A stretch of DNA of 64,000 nt from Faecalicatena_A orotica. GTDB lineage: Bacteria > Bacillota > Clostridia > Lachnospirales > Lachnospiraceae. Numbering within the stretch: the stretch's first letter is position 1; every line of letters starts with the position of its first letter. The translations under genes and the position numbers were made by a program. Below, one piece after another: positions 49,026 to 58,346 of the stretch. The notes under the pieces were generated by a model. It was not told where the DNA came from, ran no database searches, and worked only from the letters and a program-made list of their open reading frames with translations. The DNA is taken from the NCBI RefSeq assembly GCF_040545875.1, contig NZ_JBEPMR010000006.1. One strand, given 5' to 3'.

Positions 49026-52000
49026 ATGTTATCTAAGTTCAGTGTGAAGAGACCGTATACAGTGGTTGTTACTGTTGTATTGATTCTGATTCTGGGATTT
49101 GTGTCTTTCGATAAAATGACGGTGGATCTTCTGCCGGACATGAATCTCCCTTATGCCATTGTCATGACTACATATCCGGGAGCCAGTCCCGAGGAGGTGG
49201 AGACTGCGGTTACAAAGCCGGTGGAACAGGCGATGGCTACGATCAGCAACATCAAGAATGTAAGTTCATCATCAAGGGAAAATGCATCCACAGTCATTTT
49301 GGAGTTTGAACAGACAGCCAATATGGACTCGGCCACGATCGAGATGAGGGAAAGTCTGGACCAGATAAGCGGCTACTGGCCGGATACAGTAGGGAACCCT
49401 ATTATTATGAAACTGAACCCTGCCATGATGCCTGTCATGATACCGGCCATCAGTGTGGACGGGGCTGAACCGTCAGAGACGACAAGGATTATAGAGGAAG
49501 AAGTCCTTCCGGAGATTGAGAGTCTGGAAGGGGTTGCGTCAGTCAGTACATTCGGAGATGTGGAACAGACAATCCGTGTTACGGTAAAGGAAAATAAAGT
49601 AAGTAATGTAGACAGCTCCATTCAGGGGCAGCTGGACAAGAAGTTTAATGAGGCATCCGACGCTCTGAATCAGGCAAAAGCGCAGATGGAAAGCGGAAAA
49701 GCGCAGCTTGAAGACGGGAAGAACCAGGCTGCCGGACAGATGGCGCAGGCAGAGGAACAGCTAGCTGTGAGTGAATCCGAACTGGCACAGGGAAAACTGG
49801 AAGTCAGCACGAAGATGAGTGAACTTGAACTGGCGGAGGTGGCACTGGAACAGTTTCAGGCACAGGTTGATGCCAGCGAACAGGCATTGCTTGAACAGAA
49901 GCAGGAGCTGGAAGAACTAAATGCAGGCAGAGAGCAGATCGAAGCAGAATATCAGCAGGTACTTCAGGCAATCGCGGAAAACGGAGAAACTTCAGAACTT
50001 CAGATTGCGAGGGCGGCTCTGGCCGGGAAACTGGCCCTTCTGGAGCAATACGACCAGTCAATGGCAGTTATCGACCAGGGACTGGCCCAGGTTGCGGAAG
50101 GCAGACAGACGATAGCGGATAAGCAGGCGGAACTTGCACAGGCAAAGGAGATGCTGACCCAGGTGCAGGACCAGTTAAATGCAGGAACCCTTACACTGGC
50201 CCAGGCGAGGGCACAGCTTAGCAGTGCACAGCTCGAAGGTGCACTTCAGATGAGTGAGGCTTCTGCACAGCTCGCTGTCGGTGAGGCTGAATTAAAGAGC
50301 AGGGAAGAAGAACTGAAATCTGCTAAAGAGCAGGCGAAAGCAAGTGCGGATGTCAAATCCATGCTGACTGCGGAGATGATACAGACGGTACTGACAGCGC
50401 AGAACTTTAACATGCCGGCAGGGTATGTAAAGGAAGACGGGATCGATTATTTAATCCGCGTCGGAGATAAATTTGATTCAATAGAGGACCTGAAGAATCT
50501 GGTTCTGGTTGATATGGAAGGCATTACCCCCATCAAGCTTTCAGATATTGCCGATGTGGAACAGACGGATAATGCGGCGGACACATATGCCAAGTTAAAT
50601 AAAGAGAACGGGATCCTGCTCCAGGTGCAGAAGCAGACCGGCTATTCTACGGGGGATGTGACAGACCGCATTCTGGACAGGTTTGAACAGATCCAGAAGG
50701 AAAACAAGGATATAAAAGTGGTAGTCCTGATGAACCAGGGCGTGTATATTGACATGGTAATCGGGTCCGTTCTCCAGAATCTGGTATTCGGTGCAATTCT
50801 GGCGATTCTGATCCTGCTGCTGTTTCTAAAGGATATCAGGCCGACTTTTGTAATTGCCTGCTCCATCCCGATCAGTATACTGGCGGCCATTGTCCTGATG
50901 TATTTCAGCGGGGTTACGATGAATGTGATTTCACTTTCAGGACTTGCCCTCGGCGTAGGGATGCTGGTGGACAACTCGATTGTTGTCATTGAGAACATTT
51001 ACCGGATGAGAAATGAAGAACATGCCACAGCAAAGGAAGCCGCAATCAAGGGTGCACAGCAGGTAGCAGGTGCGATCATGGCATCTACGCTGACGACGGT
51101 GTGTGTATTCCTTCCGATTGTATTTACGGAGGGTATTGCAAGACAGCTTTTTGTTGATATGGGACTGACCATCGCATATTCGCTGCTAGCAAGTCTGGTC
51201 GTTGCACTGACGCTTGTGCCGATGATGTCGGCCGGACTGCTAAAGAGAACAGAGCAGAAGGAATCCGGATTTTTCCATCATTTGAAGAATGGTTATGAAA
51301 AACTTCTGCGGAAGGCACTGCGTTTCAGGCCTCTTGTCCTGGCCGGGGCACTGGCGCTGTTTGTCCTGAGCGGGGTTCTGGCAATATCCAGGGGAACTGC
51401 TTTTATGCCGGATATGCAGAGCACACAGATTAGTATGTCGATCACGACACCGGAGGGAACTTCTCTGGAAGATACGGCGAAGGCAGCCGATCAGTTTACT
51501 AATCAATTAATGAAACTGAAAGATATTGGTGATGTAGGCGGCATGGCTATGAGTGGCGGAATGATGGGCGGCGGGAACACTGTCACGAATCAGGTGGAAT
51601 TCTATGCCCTGCTGGCCGAAAAGCGGACAATGTCTGATGAAAAACTGCAGAAATCAATAGAGAAGATTGCAAAAGAGGAAGGTGTCGAACTCTCGATCAG
51701 CATGTCCGACATGGATATGAGTGCGCTTGGTTCTTCCGGAATTTCTGTCCAGATAAAGGGCCGTGATCTGGATCAGCTGCAGAGGATGGCAAAAGAAATT
51801 GCTGAAATCGTGCAAAATGTGAAGGGAACAAAGAATGTCTCGGACGGTTTGGATGAGACGACGGAGGAACTCAGGGTCGTTGTAGATAAGAAGAAAGCGA
51901 TTTCCCATAATTTAACTGTCGCCCAGGTGTATCAGGAACTGGCAAAGAAGCTGAAAGACCCGGCTTCTTCTACCAGTCTGGACCTGGATACGTCATCCAT

Positions 52001-52856
52001 CGGTATTATTGTGGCAGAGCAGAAGAATCAGGACCTGACAAGAGAGTCTGTCCGGGACCTGAAACTGGATGTGACGAAGCAGGATGGTTCAAAAGAACAG
52101 ATTGCCCTGAAGGATATCGCTTCGTTCGAGACAGGCTACGGGCTGCAGTCGATCTCGAGGGATGCACAGAGCCGGTATATGAATGTGACGGCGGAGATTG
52201 AAGAAGATGACAACATCGGTCTGGTGAGCGGGCGTGTGGAAAAGGCCTTGAAGAATTATAAGCTGCCGGACGGTTATACGATAGAGATGAAGGGAGAGGA
52301 CGAGACAATTAATGAGACAATGACAGAGCTGTTTAAGATGCTCGGGCTTGCGGTTGTGTTTATGTATCTGATCATGGTTGCCCAGTTCCAGTCTTTAAGA
52401 TCTCCGTTTATTGTCATGTTTACTGTACCTCTTGCATTTACGGGAGGTCTGTTCGGATTGTGGATGACAGGAAGTCCGGTCAGCGTGATTGCCATGATCG
52501 GTTTTGTAATGTTATCCGGAATTATTGTAAATAATGGTATTGTGTTCATTGATTATACGAACCAGCTGACTGCATCGGGAATGGAGCAGAAGGAAGCTCT
52601 AGTGGAGGCCGGAAGGACAAGGCTGCGCCCGATTATCATGACGGCCCTGACGACGATCCTTGGGCTGTCGACAATGGCACTCGGGTTTGGTTCAGGGGCG
52701 GATATGGTTCAGCCGATGGCGATCGTAACAATCGGCGGTCTCATATATGGAACTGTGTTAACACTGTTTGTGGTACCGTGCATCTATTCTTTATTCCATA
52801 ACAGGGAAAAGGCGAGATTGCGGGAAGGCATTGAGGAGGAGCAGGAGAATGATTGA
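49026..52856 (+). CDS. RND-family efflux transporter with coiled-coil insertion
   Basis: A 1276-aa HAE1-like RND permease of about 12 membrane helices with two large extracytoplasmic loops. Conserved features include NVSSSSRENASTVILEF, the helix 4 proton-relay region GLALGVGMLVDNSIVVIENI (two Asp-Asn positions) and FVMLSGIIVNNGIVFIDY. In the first loop, residues about 198-442 form a long Ala/Glu/Gln-rich coiled coil absent from AcrB. It sits before the LTAQNFNMPAG segment that starts the second porter subdomain. No membrane-fusion adaptor gene is linked, so the coiled coil may take the adaptor's place. GAGGTAG precedes the ATG. It overlaps the broken hydrolase gene by 8 bp. Confidence 0.93.
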   Translation: MLSKFSVKRPYTVVVTVVLILILGFVSFDKMTVDLLPDMNLPYAIVMTTYPGASPEEVETAVTKPVEQAMATISNIKNVSSSSRENASTVILEFEQTANMDSATIEMRESLDQISGYWPDTVGNPIIMKLNPAMMPVMIPAISVDGAEPSETTRIIEEEVLPEIESLEGVASVSTFGDVEQTIRVTVKENKVSNVDSSIQGQLDKKFNEASDALNQAKAQMESGKAQLEDGKNQAAGQMAQAEEQLAVSESELAQGKLEVSTKMSELELAEVALEQFQAQVDASEQALLEQKQELEELNAGREQIEAEYQQVLQAIAENGETSELQIARAALAGKLALLEQYDQSMAVIDQGLAQVAEGRQTIADKQAELAQAKEMLTQVQDQLNAGTLTLAQARAQLSSAQLEGALQMSEASAQLAVGEAELKSREEELKSAKEQAKASADVKSMLTAEMIQTVLTAQNFNMPAGYVKEDGIDYLIRVGDKFDSIEDLKNLVLVDMEGITPIKLSDIADVEQTDNAADTYAKLNKENGILLQVQKQTGYSTGDVTDRILDRFEQIQKENKDIKVVVLMNQGVYIDMVIGSVLQNLVFGAILAILILLLFLKDIRPTFVIACSIPISILAAIVLMYFSGVTMNVISLSGLALGVGMLVDNSIVVIENIYRMRNEEHATAKEAAIKGAQQVAGAIMASTLTTVCVFLPIVFTEGIARQLFVDMGLTIAYSLLASLVVALTLVPMMSAGLLKRTEQKESGFFHHLKNGYEKLLRKALRFRPLVLAGALALFVLSGVLAISRGTAFMPDMQSTQISMSITTPEGTSLEDTAKAADQFTNQLMKLKDIGDVGGMAMSGGMMGGGNTVTNQVEFYALLAEKRTMSDEKLQKSIEKIAKEEGVELSISMSDMDMSALGSSGISVQIKGRDLDQLQRMAKEIAEIVQNVKGTKNVSDGLDETTEELRVVVDKKKAISHNLTVAQVYQELAKKLKDPASSTSLDLDTSSIGIIVAEQKNQDLTRESVRDLKLDVTKQDGSKEQIALKDIASFETGYGLQSISRDAQSRYMNVTAEIEEDDNIGLVSGRVEKALKNYKLPDGYTIEMKGEDETINETMTELFKMLGLAVVFMYLIMVAQFQSLRSPFIVMFTVPLAFTGGLFGLWMTGSPVSVIAMIGFVMLSGIIVNNGIVFIDYTNQLTASGMEQKEALVEAGRTRLRPIIMTALTTILGLSTMALGFGSGADMVQPMAIVTIGGLIYGTVLTLFVVPCIYSLFHNREKARLREGIEEEQEND

Positions 52857-53409
52857 TGAAGCCATTGAATTTGCAGCAAGAGCACATGAGGGGTAGTTTC
52901 GGAAAGGGACGAAGCGGCCGTATATTGTGCATCCGATTGAAGTGGCAGATATTGTGGCAACTATGACACAGGATGAAGATATCATCTGTGCCGCGGTCCT
53001 TCATGATACGATCGAGGACTGTAAGGGAGTAACGGAAGAGATTTTACAGGCAGAATTTGGGGAACGGGTGGCTGCGATGGTCCGGCAGGAAAGTGAGGAC
53101 AAGTCCAAAACGTGGGAGGAACGGAAAGGGACTACGATCCGCCACCTGAAAGATGCGCCGATGGAAATAAAGATGATCGGGCTGGCTGATAAGCTGTCGA
53201 ATATGCGCGACATTGACAGGGATTATCCGGCAGCGGGAGAAGATTTGTGGAAGAGGTTCCGCATGAACAGCAAGGCTGCAATGGGATGGTATTATAAGGG
53301 GATCCGGGATGCCCTGAAAGAGGATTTCAAAGGGATACCGGTTTTCGAAGAATACTGTGCACTTGTCGAGAAAAACTTCGGCAGTGAACCGGCTTCTCTG
53401 GAATGGTAG
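52849..53409 (+). pseudogene. HD-domain small alarmone hydrolase, interrupted by in-frame TAG
   Basis: The frame from the ATG at 52849 (GGAG just upstream) reads MIDEAIEFAARAHEG, then TAG at 52894-52896, then FRKGTKRPYIVHP and onwards to 53409 with no other stop. The TAG stands where this family usually has Gln (CAG), so one C-to-T change explains it. The remainder keeps the HD metal site (VHP, LHDTIED, LADKLSNMRD) of RelA/SpoT-type and MESH1-type (p)ppGpp hydrolases. Without suppression only a restart, for example at GTG 52927, could yield product, lacking the first helix. The intact ORF would be 186 residues. Confidence 0.8.
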
Positions 53410-53461
53410 AAGAAATCAAATCAGTGTTTTTTAAAATAAAAATGATCTGGGGGCAGATAAA

Positions 53462-54475
53462 ATGAAGAAATGTATTTTGATGTTGGGGACAGGCGGGACG
53501 ATTGCCTGTAAACATACGGACGGAGGGCTGAGTCCGGCTATCACATCTGAGGAATTAGTGGGGTATATTCCGGATGTAGAGGAATTTTGTGAGGTACACA
53601 CGGTCCAGGTATGCAATGTGGACAGTACGAATGTGACTCCTGAGCACTGGAGCATGGTGAGCAGGGCGATTGAGGAGAATTATGAGAAGTATGACGGGTT
53701 TGTGGTGTGCCACGGTACAGATACACTTGCCTATACAGCCGCGGCGCTGTCCTATATGATCCAGAACTCCAGAAAACCTATCGTCATAACCGGGGCGCAG
53801 AAACCGATCGATGTCGAGAACACGGATGCAAGGATGAACCTGCTGGACAGCTTCATCTATGCAGCGGATGACGGATCCCGGGACGTCAATATCGTATTTG
53901 ACGGTAAAGTGATAGTCGGAACAAGAGCCAAAAAAGAGCGTGCAAAAAGTTACAACGCGTTTTCCAGCATAAACTTTCCATATCCGGCGGTCATTCAGGA
54001 CCAGAGGGTGATCCGTTACATTCCGCCGGAGGATTATAAAGGCGGTGTACAGTTTTTCCATGAGATGAATAACAGCATCTACGTGCTGAAACTAATCCCG
54101 GGACAGAATCCTGATATTCTGGAGTATGTATTCGATAAATACCAGTGTATCGTAATCGAGAGCTTCGGAGTAGGCGGTATCCCCGAATATCTTGTGACAA
54201 AATTCTACGAAGTCATGAAAGACTGGGAGTCCCGCGGCAAACTGGCAATTGTTGCAACACAGGTCGTAAAAGAAGGCAGTAACATGATGGTATACGAAGT
54301 TGGGAAAAAAGTGAAACAGGATTTCGACCTGCTGGAGACATACGACATGACCCTTGAGGCAACCATTACAAAAGCCATGTGGCTGATGGCCAGAAAGCAT
54401 GACGGGTATGAAGAGATGAAGAGAGAGTTTTACAGGATGATCAACCATGATATAATGGGAAACGGACAAGCCTGA
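53462..54475 (+). CDS. ansA: L-asparaginase, type I-like
   Basis: A 337-aa asparaginase that hydrolyses asparagine to aspartate and ammonia. The first catalytic Thr is in LGTGGTIACKHTDGG and the second in VCHGTDTLAYTA; the Lys is in TGAQKPI. There is no signal peptide, as in cytoplasmic type I enzymes. A GGGGG site precedes the ATG. It is followed by a copy of the dispersed palindromic repeat, 20 bp after the stop, which may end the transcript. Confidence 0.92.
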   Translation: MKKCILMLGTGGTIACKHTDGGLSPAITSEELVGYIPDVEEFCEVHTVQVCNVDSTNVTPEHWSMVSRAIEENYEKYDGFVVCHGTDTLAYTAAALSYMIQNSRKPIVITGAQKPIDVENTDARMNLLDSFIYAADDGSRDVNIVFDGKVIVGTRAKKERAKSYNAFSSINFPYPAVIQDQRVIRYIPPEDYKGGVQFFHEMNNSIYVLKLIPGQNPDILEYVFDKYQCIVIESFGVGGIPEYLVTKFYEVMKDWESRGKLAIVATQVVKEGSNMMVYEVGKKVKQDFDLLETYDMTLEATITKAMWLMARKHDGYEEMKREFYRMINHDIMGNGQA

Positions 54476-54495
54476 TTAAAGTTAGGCGGATATAA

Positions 54496-54544
54496 CTTAA
54501 GAATATTCTGAAAATGGAGAGCAAAGGGGTCAGACCCCTTTGAA
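54496..54544 (+). repeat. Dispersed palindromic repeat, copy 3
   Basis: A 49-bp element 46/49 identical to that at 44654-44702, with the same 19-bp palindrome at 54523-54541. It ends 19 bp before the parA start. Confidence 0.85.
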
Positions 54545-54563
54545 GTTCCCGCGGAGGTACGAG

Positions 54564-55349
54564 ATGGATAAGACGAGAGTGATATGTTTTGCGAATAACA
54601 AAGGAGGAAGTGGGAAGTCCACGACATGTTCGAATGTGGGCTATGGACTGACCCGGCTTGGATATAAAGTGCTTTTGATTGACGGGGACATGCAGCTGAA
54701 TCTTTCCCTCTCGCTATTTGACGAGGACCAGGTGCTGGCGTTTGCACAGGGGGAAAAGAATCTTTACGAAGGAATCAGGAAGCAGGCTGACCTTACGGAT
54801 TATATTGTGCATTCACCATATGAAGGGCTGGACCTGATCCCGTCATCGACGCTGATGAGCTCCATTGAATATGAATTATTTACAAAGTGGCAGAGGGAAT
54901 ACATACTGAGAAAATGCCTTGCAACGGTTAAAGAGGCGGGAACATATGACTATATTCTGATTGATGCCCCGCCGACGCTGGGGGGATGGGTCATGAACAT
55001 CCTGTGTGCGTCGGATGAGGTGGTGATTCCGGTAGAATCGACTCCGTGGGGACTTTTCGGGCTCGGGAATATGTTTGAATTTCTGGAAGAGGTAAAACAG
55101 ATTGCTCCTGAATTAAAACTGGGCGGGATTGTGATCACGAAGGTGGATACAAGGAAAAATTATTTTAAGCAGACACTGGATAGCTTAAAAGAGCTGGAAA
55201 ATGTGAAAGTTTTTGATACATATATCCGTGTAGACAGTGGGATTGAATGGTCCCAGGACAATAATGTGCCGATCATGGCATATAAGAAGAGCAGCAGAAG
55301 TGCTGCGGAATATATGGAACTTGCAAAAGAAATCGCAGAACAGAAATAG
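54564..55349 (+). CDS. ParA-family ATPase, orphan
   Basis: A 261-aa deviant Walker ATPase (NKGGSGKSTTCSN, DGDMQLN, LIDAPPTLGG). The ATG at 54564 is chosen because GCGGAGG lies just before it; an ATG at 54540 is inside the repeat. No parB or parS site is seen nearby, and an AraC regulator starts 8 bp after its stop, followed by metabolic genes. It could position a protein or plasmid-like element, or be a MinD/Soj relative used in another process. The role in this run of genes is unknown. Confidence 0.88.
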   Translation: MDKTRVICFANNKGGSGKSTTCSNVGYGLTRLGYKVLLIDGDMQLNLSLSLFDEDQVLAFAQGEKNLYEGIRKQADLTDYIVHSPYEGLDLIPSSTLMSSIEYELFTKWQREYILRKCLATVKEAGTYDYILIDAPPTLGGWVMNILCASDEVVIPVESTPWGLFGLGNMFEFLEEVKQIAPELKLGGIVITKVDTRKNYFKQTLDSLKELENVKVFDTYIRVDSGIEWSQDNNVPIMAYKKSSRSAAEYMELAKEIAEQK

Positions 55350-55357
55350 GTGAGTAG

Positions 55358-56314
55358 ATGCATCCGGAATTGATCAAAGAACTGTCAGTAATCACGGAGG
55401 AAGAACAAAAGATACTGGATGGGAAGGACGGGATCGATCCACATCTTTATACAGAGAAGAAAGAACTGATTGTGGATTGTGAGAAGCTTTTAAAAAAGGG
55501 AAAGCTGATCCAGGTCAGGCCGCATACCCGTTTTGTCCGGTTTCCGAAGCACCGGCATAACTATGTAGAAGTAATCTATATGTGTCAGGGCTCTACGACG
55601 CATATTGTGGATGGGGACGAGGTGGTTCTGGAAGAAGGGGACCTGCTCTTTCTGAATCAGAATGCCGTGCAGGAGATCCTTCCCGCCAGAGAGGAAGATA
55701 TTGCCGTAAACTTTATTATCCTGCCGGAGTTCTTCAACATGGCCTTCTCCATGATGGGGGAGGAAGAAAACATGCTGAAGGAATTTCTGGTCGGGACTTT
55801 ATGTGGGAAAAACGAGATGACGTCATACCTTTACTTCCATGTGGCTGACATACTCCCTATTCAGAACCTTGTGGAAAATATGGTATGGACGATCTTTTAT
55901 GACCTTTCGAATAAGCGCAGCTGCAATCAGATCACGATGGGGCTCCTGCTGCTGATGCTGTTAAACCACATGGATAAAATGGAGACTGGCAGCAGCCGCT
56001 TCGATAAGGAATTGACCGGTGTGGTGCTCAGTTATGTGGAGGAGCATTATAAAAACGGCAGCCTTTCAGAGCTGGCGGAGATGCTGGGCTATGACGTATA
56101 CTGGCTGAGCAGGGAGATCAAGAAACGGACAGGAAAGACATACAAAGAACTGCTTCAGGCAAAACGGATGAATCAGGCGCTTTACCTTTTGAACAGCAGT
56201 ACTTTGCCGATACTGGATATCATCGAATCCGTCGGTTATGACAATACCAGTTATTTTTACCGGAAGTTTAAGGAAAAGTACGGGATGAGTCCAAAAGAAT
56301 ACAGAGAAAAATGA
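55358..56314 (+). CDS. AraC-family regulator with N-terminal cupin
   Basis: A 318-aa regulator. An N-terminal cupin-type ligand domain (FPKHRHNYVEVIYMCQG, VVLEEGDLLFLNQNAVQEI, residues about 60-120) precedes the C-terminal AraC double helix-turn-helix (LSELAEMLGYDVYWLSREIKKRTG, then SVGYDNTSYFYRKFKEKYG). It lies between parA and a PHP-family gene, overlapping the latter by 4 bp. By context it probably controls this run of genes in response to a sugar or sugar derivative. Confidence 0.9.
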   Translation: MHPELIKELSVITEEEQKILDGKDGIDPHLYTEKKELIVDCEKLLKKGKLIQVRPHTRFVRFPKHRHNYVEVIYMCQGSTTHIVDGDEVVLEEGDLLFLNQNAVQEILPAREEDIAVNFIILPEFFNMAFSMMGEEENMLKEFLVGTLCGKNEMTSYLYFHVADILPIQNLVENMVWTIFYDLSNKRSCNQITMGLLLLMLLNHMDKMETGSSRFDKELTGVVLSYVEEHYKNGSLSELAEMLGYDVYWLSREIKKRTGKTYKELLQAKRMNQALYLLNSSTLPILDIIESVGYDNTSYFYRKFKEKYGMSPKEYREK

Positions 56315-57285
56315 CAGAGGCAGGGAAAAAGATGACTCACGCAAATTATACATGTGATCTGCACACACATTCGACGCGTTCAGACGGGGCGGACACGCCA
56401 AGGGAAGTAATCATGCGGGCAAAAGAAAACGGTGTAAAAATACTGGCGCTGACAGACCACGATATTGTTCCGGATGATACAGACATAGATGCAGCCGGGA
56501 ACAGGGGGAGCCTGAGTGAATATGCGTCTTCCCACGGTGTTACACTTTTGCTCGGAACAGAAATTTCCTGTGATACGGATGTGGATGATGTACATATCGT
56601 CTGTCTGGGCTGTGACTGGCAGGATAAATGGTTTAAGGAACTCGAATATGATGTTGCTATATCGAGAACAGAAGGATATAAAGAACTGGTCAGACGCCTG
56701 AATGAAGATAAAATAGCTGTCAGTTGGGAAGAAGTACTGTATAACGGCGGCCATCCGGTGGAGGAGGATCATGTCCTGAAAAAGATGATTTTCGAATTGA
56801 TGGCGAAAAAGGGATATACAAAGGACTGGAGTGAGGCAAAACTGCTTGTAAAGAATACAAAGCGCTATCAGGTAAAACGGAAGAAACCGGATCCGAAGAC
56901 TGTCATTGAAATGGTCCACCGTACCGGCGGCATCGCCATTCTGGCCCATCCGTTCCTGATCAGCAGCCGTGTCATGAAAGATGGAAAGGTGACAGAACGC
57001 AAACGGTACATAGACGATCTCGTAAAAGCAGGGCTGGACGGGATCGAGGCATGCTACACGTATGATAAGACGAGCTATGAAGGTACTATGAATAAAACGG
57101 AAATAGAGACTTATATACGAGAGACTTATGGCAGCAGGGTACGGATTCTGTCAGGAGGGTCGGATTATCATGCAGACCAGAAAAAAGGTGTGGAAGACCC
57201 GCGGTATGTGGGGGAATGCGGAGTTACGGAAACATATTTTTACGAAAACGAGCTGCTGGCCGGACTGCTCAGATCAGGAAAATAG
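56311..57285 (+). CDS. PHP-domain phosphoesterase
   Basis: A 324-aa PHP protein. Metal-binding residues appear in CDLHTHSTRSDG, ALTDHDIVPDDTD, ILAHPFLI and GGSDYHAD. This matches the YciV/TrpH-like group, whose members hydrolyse nucleoside 3',5'-bisphosphates or act as 5'-3' exonucleases on short RNA. Start at 56311 overlaps the regulator stop; an ATG at 56332 with GGCAGGG upstream is an alternative. It could dephosphorylate a sugar phosphate in this cluster instead; the sequence does not decide. Confidence 0.85.
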   Translation: MTEAGKKMTHANYTCDLHTHSTRSDGADTPREVIMRAKENGVKILALTDHDIVPDDTDIDAAGNRGSLSEYASSHGVTLLLGTEISCDTDVDDVHIVCLGCDWQDKWFKELEYDVAISRTEGYKELVRRLNEDKIAVSWEEVLYNGGHPVEEDHVLKKMIFELMAKKGYTKDWSEAKLLVKNTKRYQVKRKKPDPKTVIEMVHRTGGIAILAHPFLISSRVMKDGKVTERKRYIDDLVKAGLDGIEACYTYDKTSYEGTMNKTEIETYIRETYGSRVRILSGGSDYHADQKKGVEDPRYVGECGVTETYFYENELLAGLLRSGK

Positions 57286-57302
57286 AAAAGGAGATAACAT
57301 CT

Positions 57303-58172
57303 ATGAAGTATGGGATTTATTTTGCATATTGGGAGAAGGAATGGGATGCAGACCAGGCAAGCTACATTAAGAAGGCAAAAGAGCTCGGTTTTGATATACT
57401 GGAGATTTCCTGTGCTGCATTGAAAGATATCAGCAAGGCCGGTCTGGACAGATTCAAAGAGACTGCGAAGGAATATGATATGGTCCTGACGGCAGGATAT
57501 GGCCCGGCGGCAAATGAAAATCTCGCGTCTGCCGATGAGGCGGTCGTAAGACATGCCATAGAATTCTATACGGACATACTGGGAAAGCTGGAATATCTGG
57601 ATATCCATACGCTGGGTGGCGGGATATATTCCTACTGGCCGGTTGACTATTCCAGGCCTATCGATAAAAAAGGGGACTGGGAGCGGAGCGTGAAGAATGT
57701 GCGCACAGTTTCCAGAATCGCAGAAGACTGTGGCGTAGATTACTGTCTGGAAGTATTGAACCGGTTTGAAGGCTACCTGCTCAACACAGCGAAAGAAGCG
57801 GTACAGTTCATTGAAGAGGTGGGCACGCCTGCCGTGAAAGTGATGCTGGACACTTTCCATATGAACATAGAAGAAGACAGCATGCCGGATGCGATACTGA
57901 CTGCCGGAGATAAGCTGGGACATTTCCATGTAGGTGAGAATAACAGAAGAGTCCCCGGCAAAGGGAACATCCCGTGGGCCGAGATCGGCAAGGCGCTCGA
58001 CAGGGCAGGCTATCAGGGAAATGTCGTGATGGAACCGTTTGTCCTTACCGGCGGATGCGTTGGAAGTGATATAAAAATATGGCGCGAAATGCTGTCAGAC
58101 ACAAGTCTGGAAAAACTGGATGAAGACGCGAAAAATTCGGTTCAGTTTTTGAGGCATGTGTTTGGAAGATAG
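57303..58172 (+). CDS. Ketose 3-epimerase, D-tagatose/D-psicose type
   Basis: A 289-aa TIM-barrel epimerase acting on free ketoses such as D-allulose (psicose), fructose or tagatose. AAAGGAG precedes the ATG at 57303, and MKYGIYFAYWEKEW is the usual family start. The metal-binding set is visible: Glu in CLEVLNRFE, Asp in VMLDTFHMN, His in LGHFHVGENN, Glu in VVMEPF. It is followed by a terminator and then by sugar-sensing and sugar-uptake genes, which suggests that the cell takes up and epimerises a rare ketose. Confidence 0.92.
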   Translation: MKYGIYFAYWEKEWDADQASYIKKAKELGFDILEISCAALKDISKAGLDRFKETAKEYDMVLTAGYGPAANENLASADEAVVRHAIEFYTDILGKLEYLDIHTLGGGIYSYWPVDYSRPIDKKGDWERSVKNVRTVSRIAEDCGVDYCLEVLNRFEGYLLNTAKEAVQFIEEVGTPAVKVMLDTFHMNIEEDSMPDAILTAGDKLGHFHVGENNRRVPGKGNIPWAEIGKALDRAGYQGNVVMEPFVLTGGCVGSDIKIWREMLSDTSLEKLDEDAKNSVQFLRHVFGR

Positions 58173-58203
58173 TAAATGTGAAATAACAGCGGGTTTTTAA
58201 GGG

Positions 58204-58238
58204 CTGCCTATGTGCAATAGCATGCAGGCAGTTTTTTT
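58204..58238 (+). terminator. Terminator after the epimerase gene
   Basis: CTGCCT (58204-58209) pairs with AGGCAG (58226-58231), with an inner TGC/GCA stem, followed by seven T. Confidence 0.9.
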
Positions 58239-58251
58239 ATTATCTAAATAA

Positions 58252-58324
58252 GAATGTACATTCAACAAAATGGCGAAATCACACAAAGAAAAAGTAATAC
58301 AATACGAAACCTGTATGCTATAAT
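58252..58324 (+). promoter_or_regulatory. Palindrome and extended -10 promoter before the sugar sensor
   Basis: A 12-bp perfect palindrome GAATGTACATTC (58252-58263), then an extended -10 box TGCTATAAT with TATAAT at 58319-58324. No good -35 box was seen. Confidence 0.6.
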
Positions 58325-58346
58325 TATTTCAGATAAGGAGGCTGTT

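Noticed and set aside
52894..52896. Pyrrolysine codon in the alarmone hydrolase
   Set aside because: The family has no pyrrolysine members, no pyl genes are visible, and a CAG-to-TAG change explains the sequence more simply.
52927..53409. Independent gene starting at GTG 52927
   Set aside because: The upstream codons from 52849 match the family N-terminus on both sides of the TAG, so this is the remainder of one gene rather than a separate one.
58252..58263. LexA (SOS) box
   Set aside because: GAATGTACATTC is a perfect palindrome but departs from the GAAC-N4-GTTC core in both halves, and the downstream genes have no SOS link.
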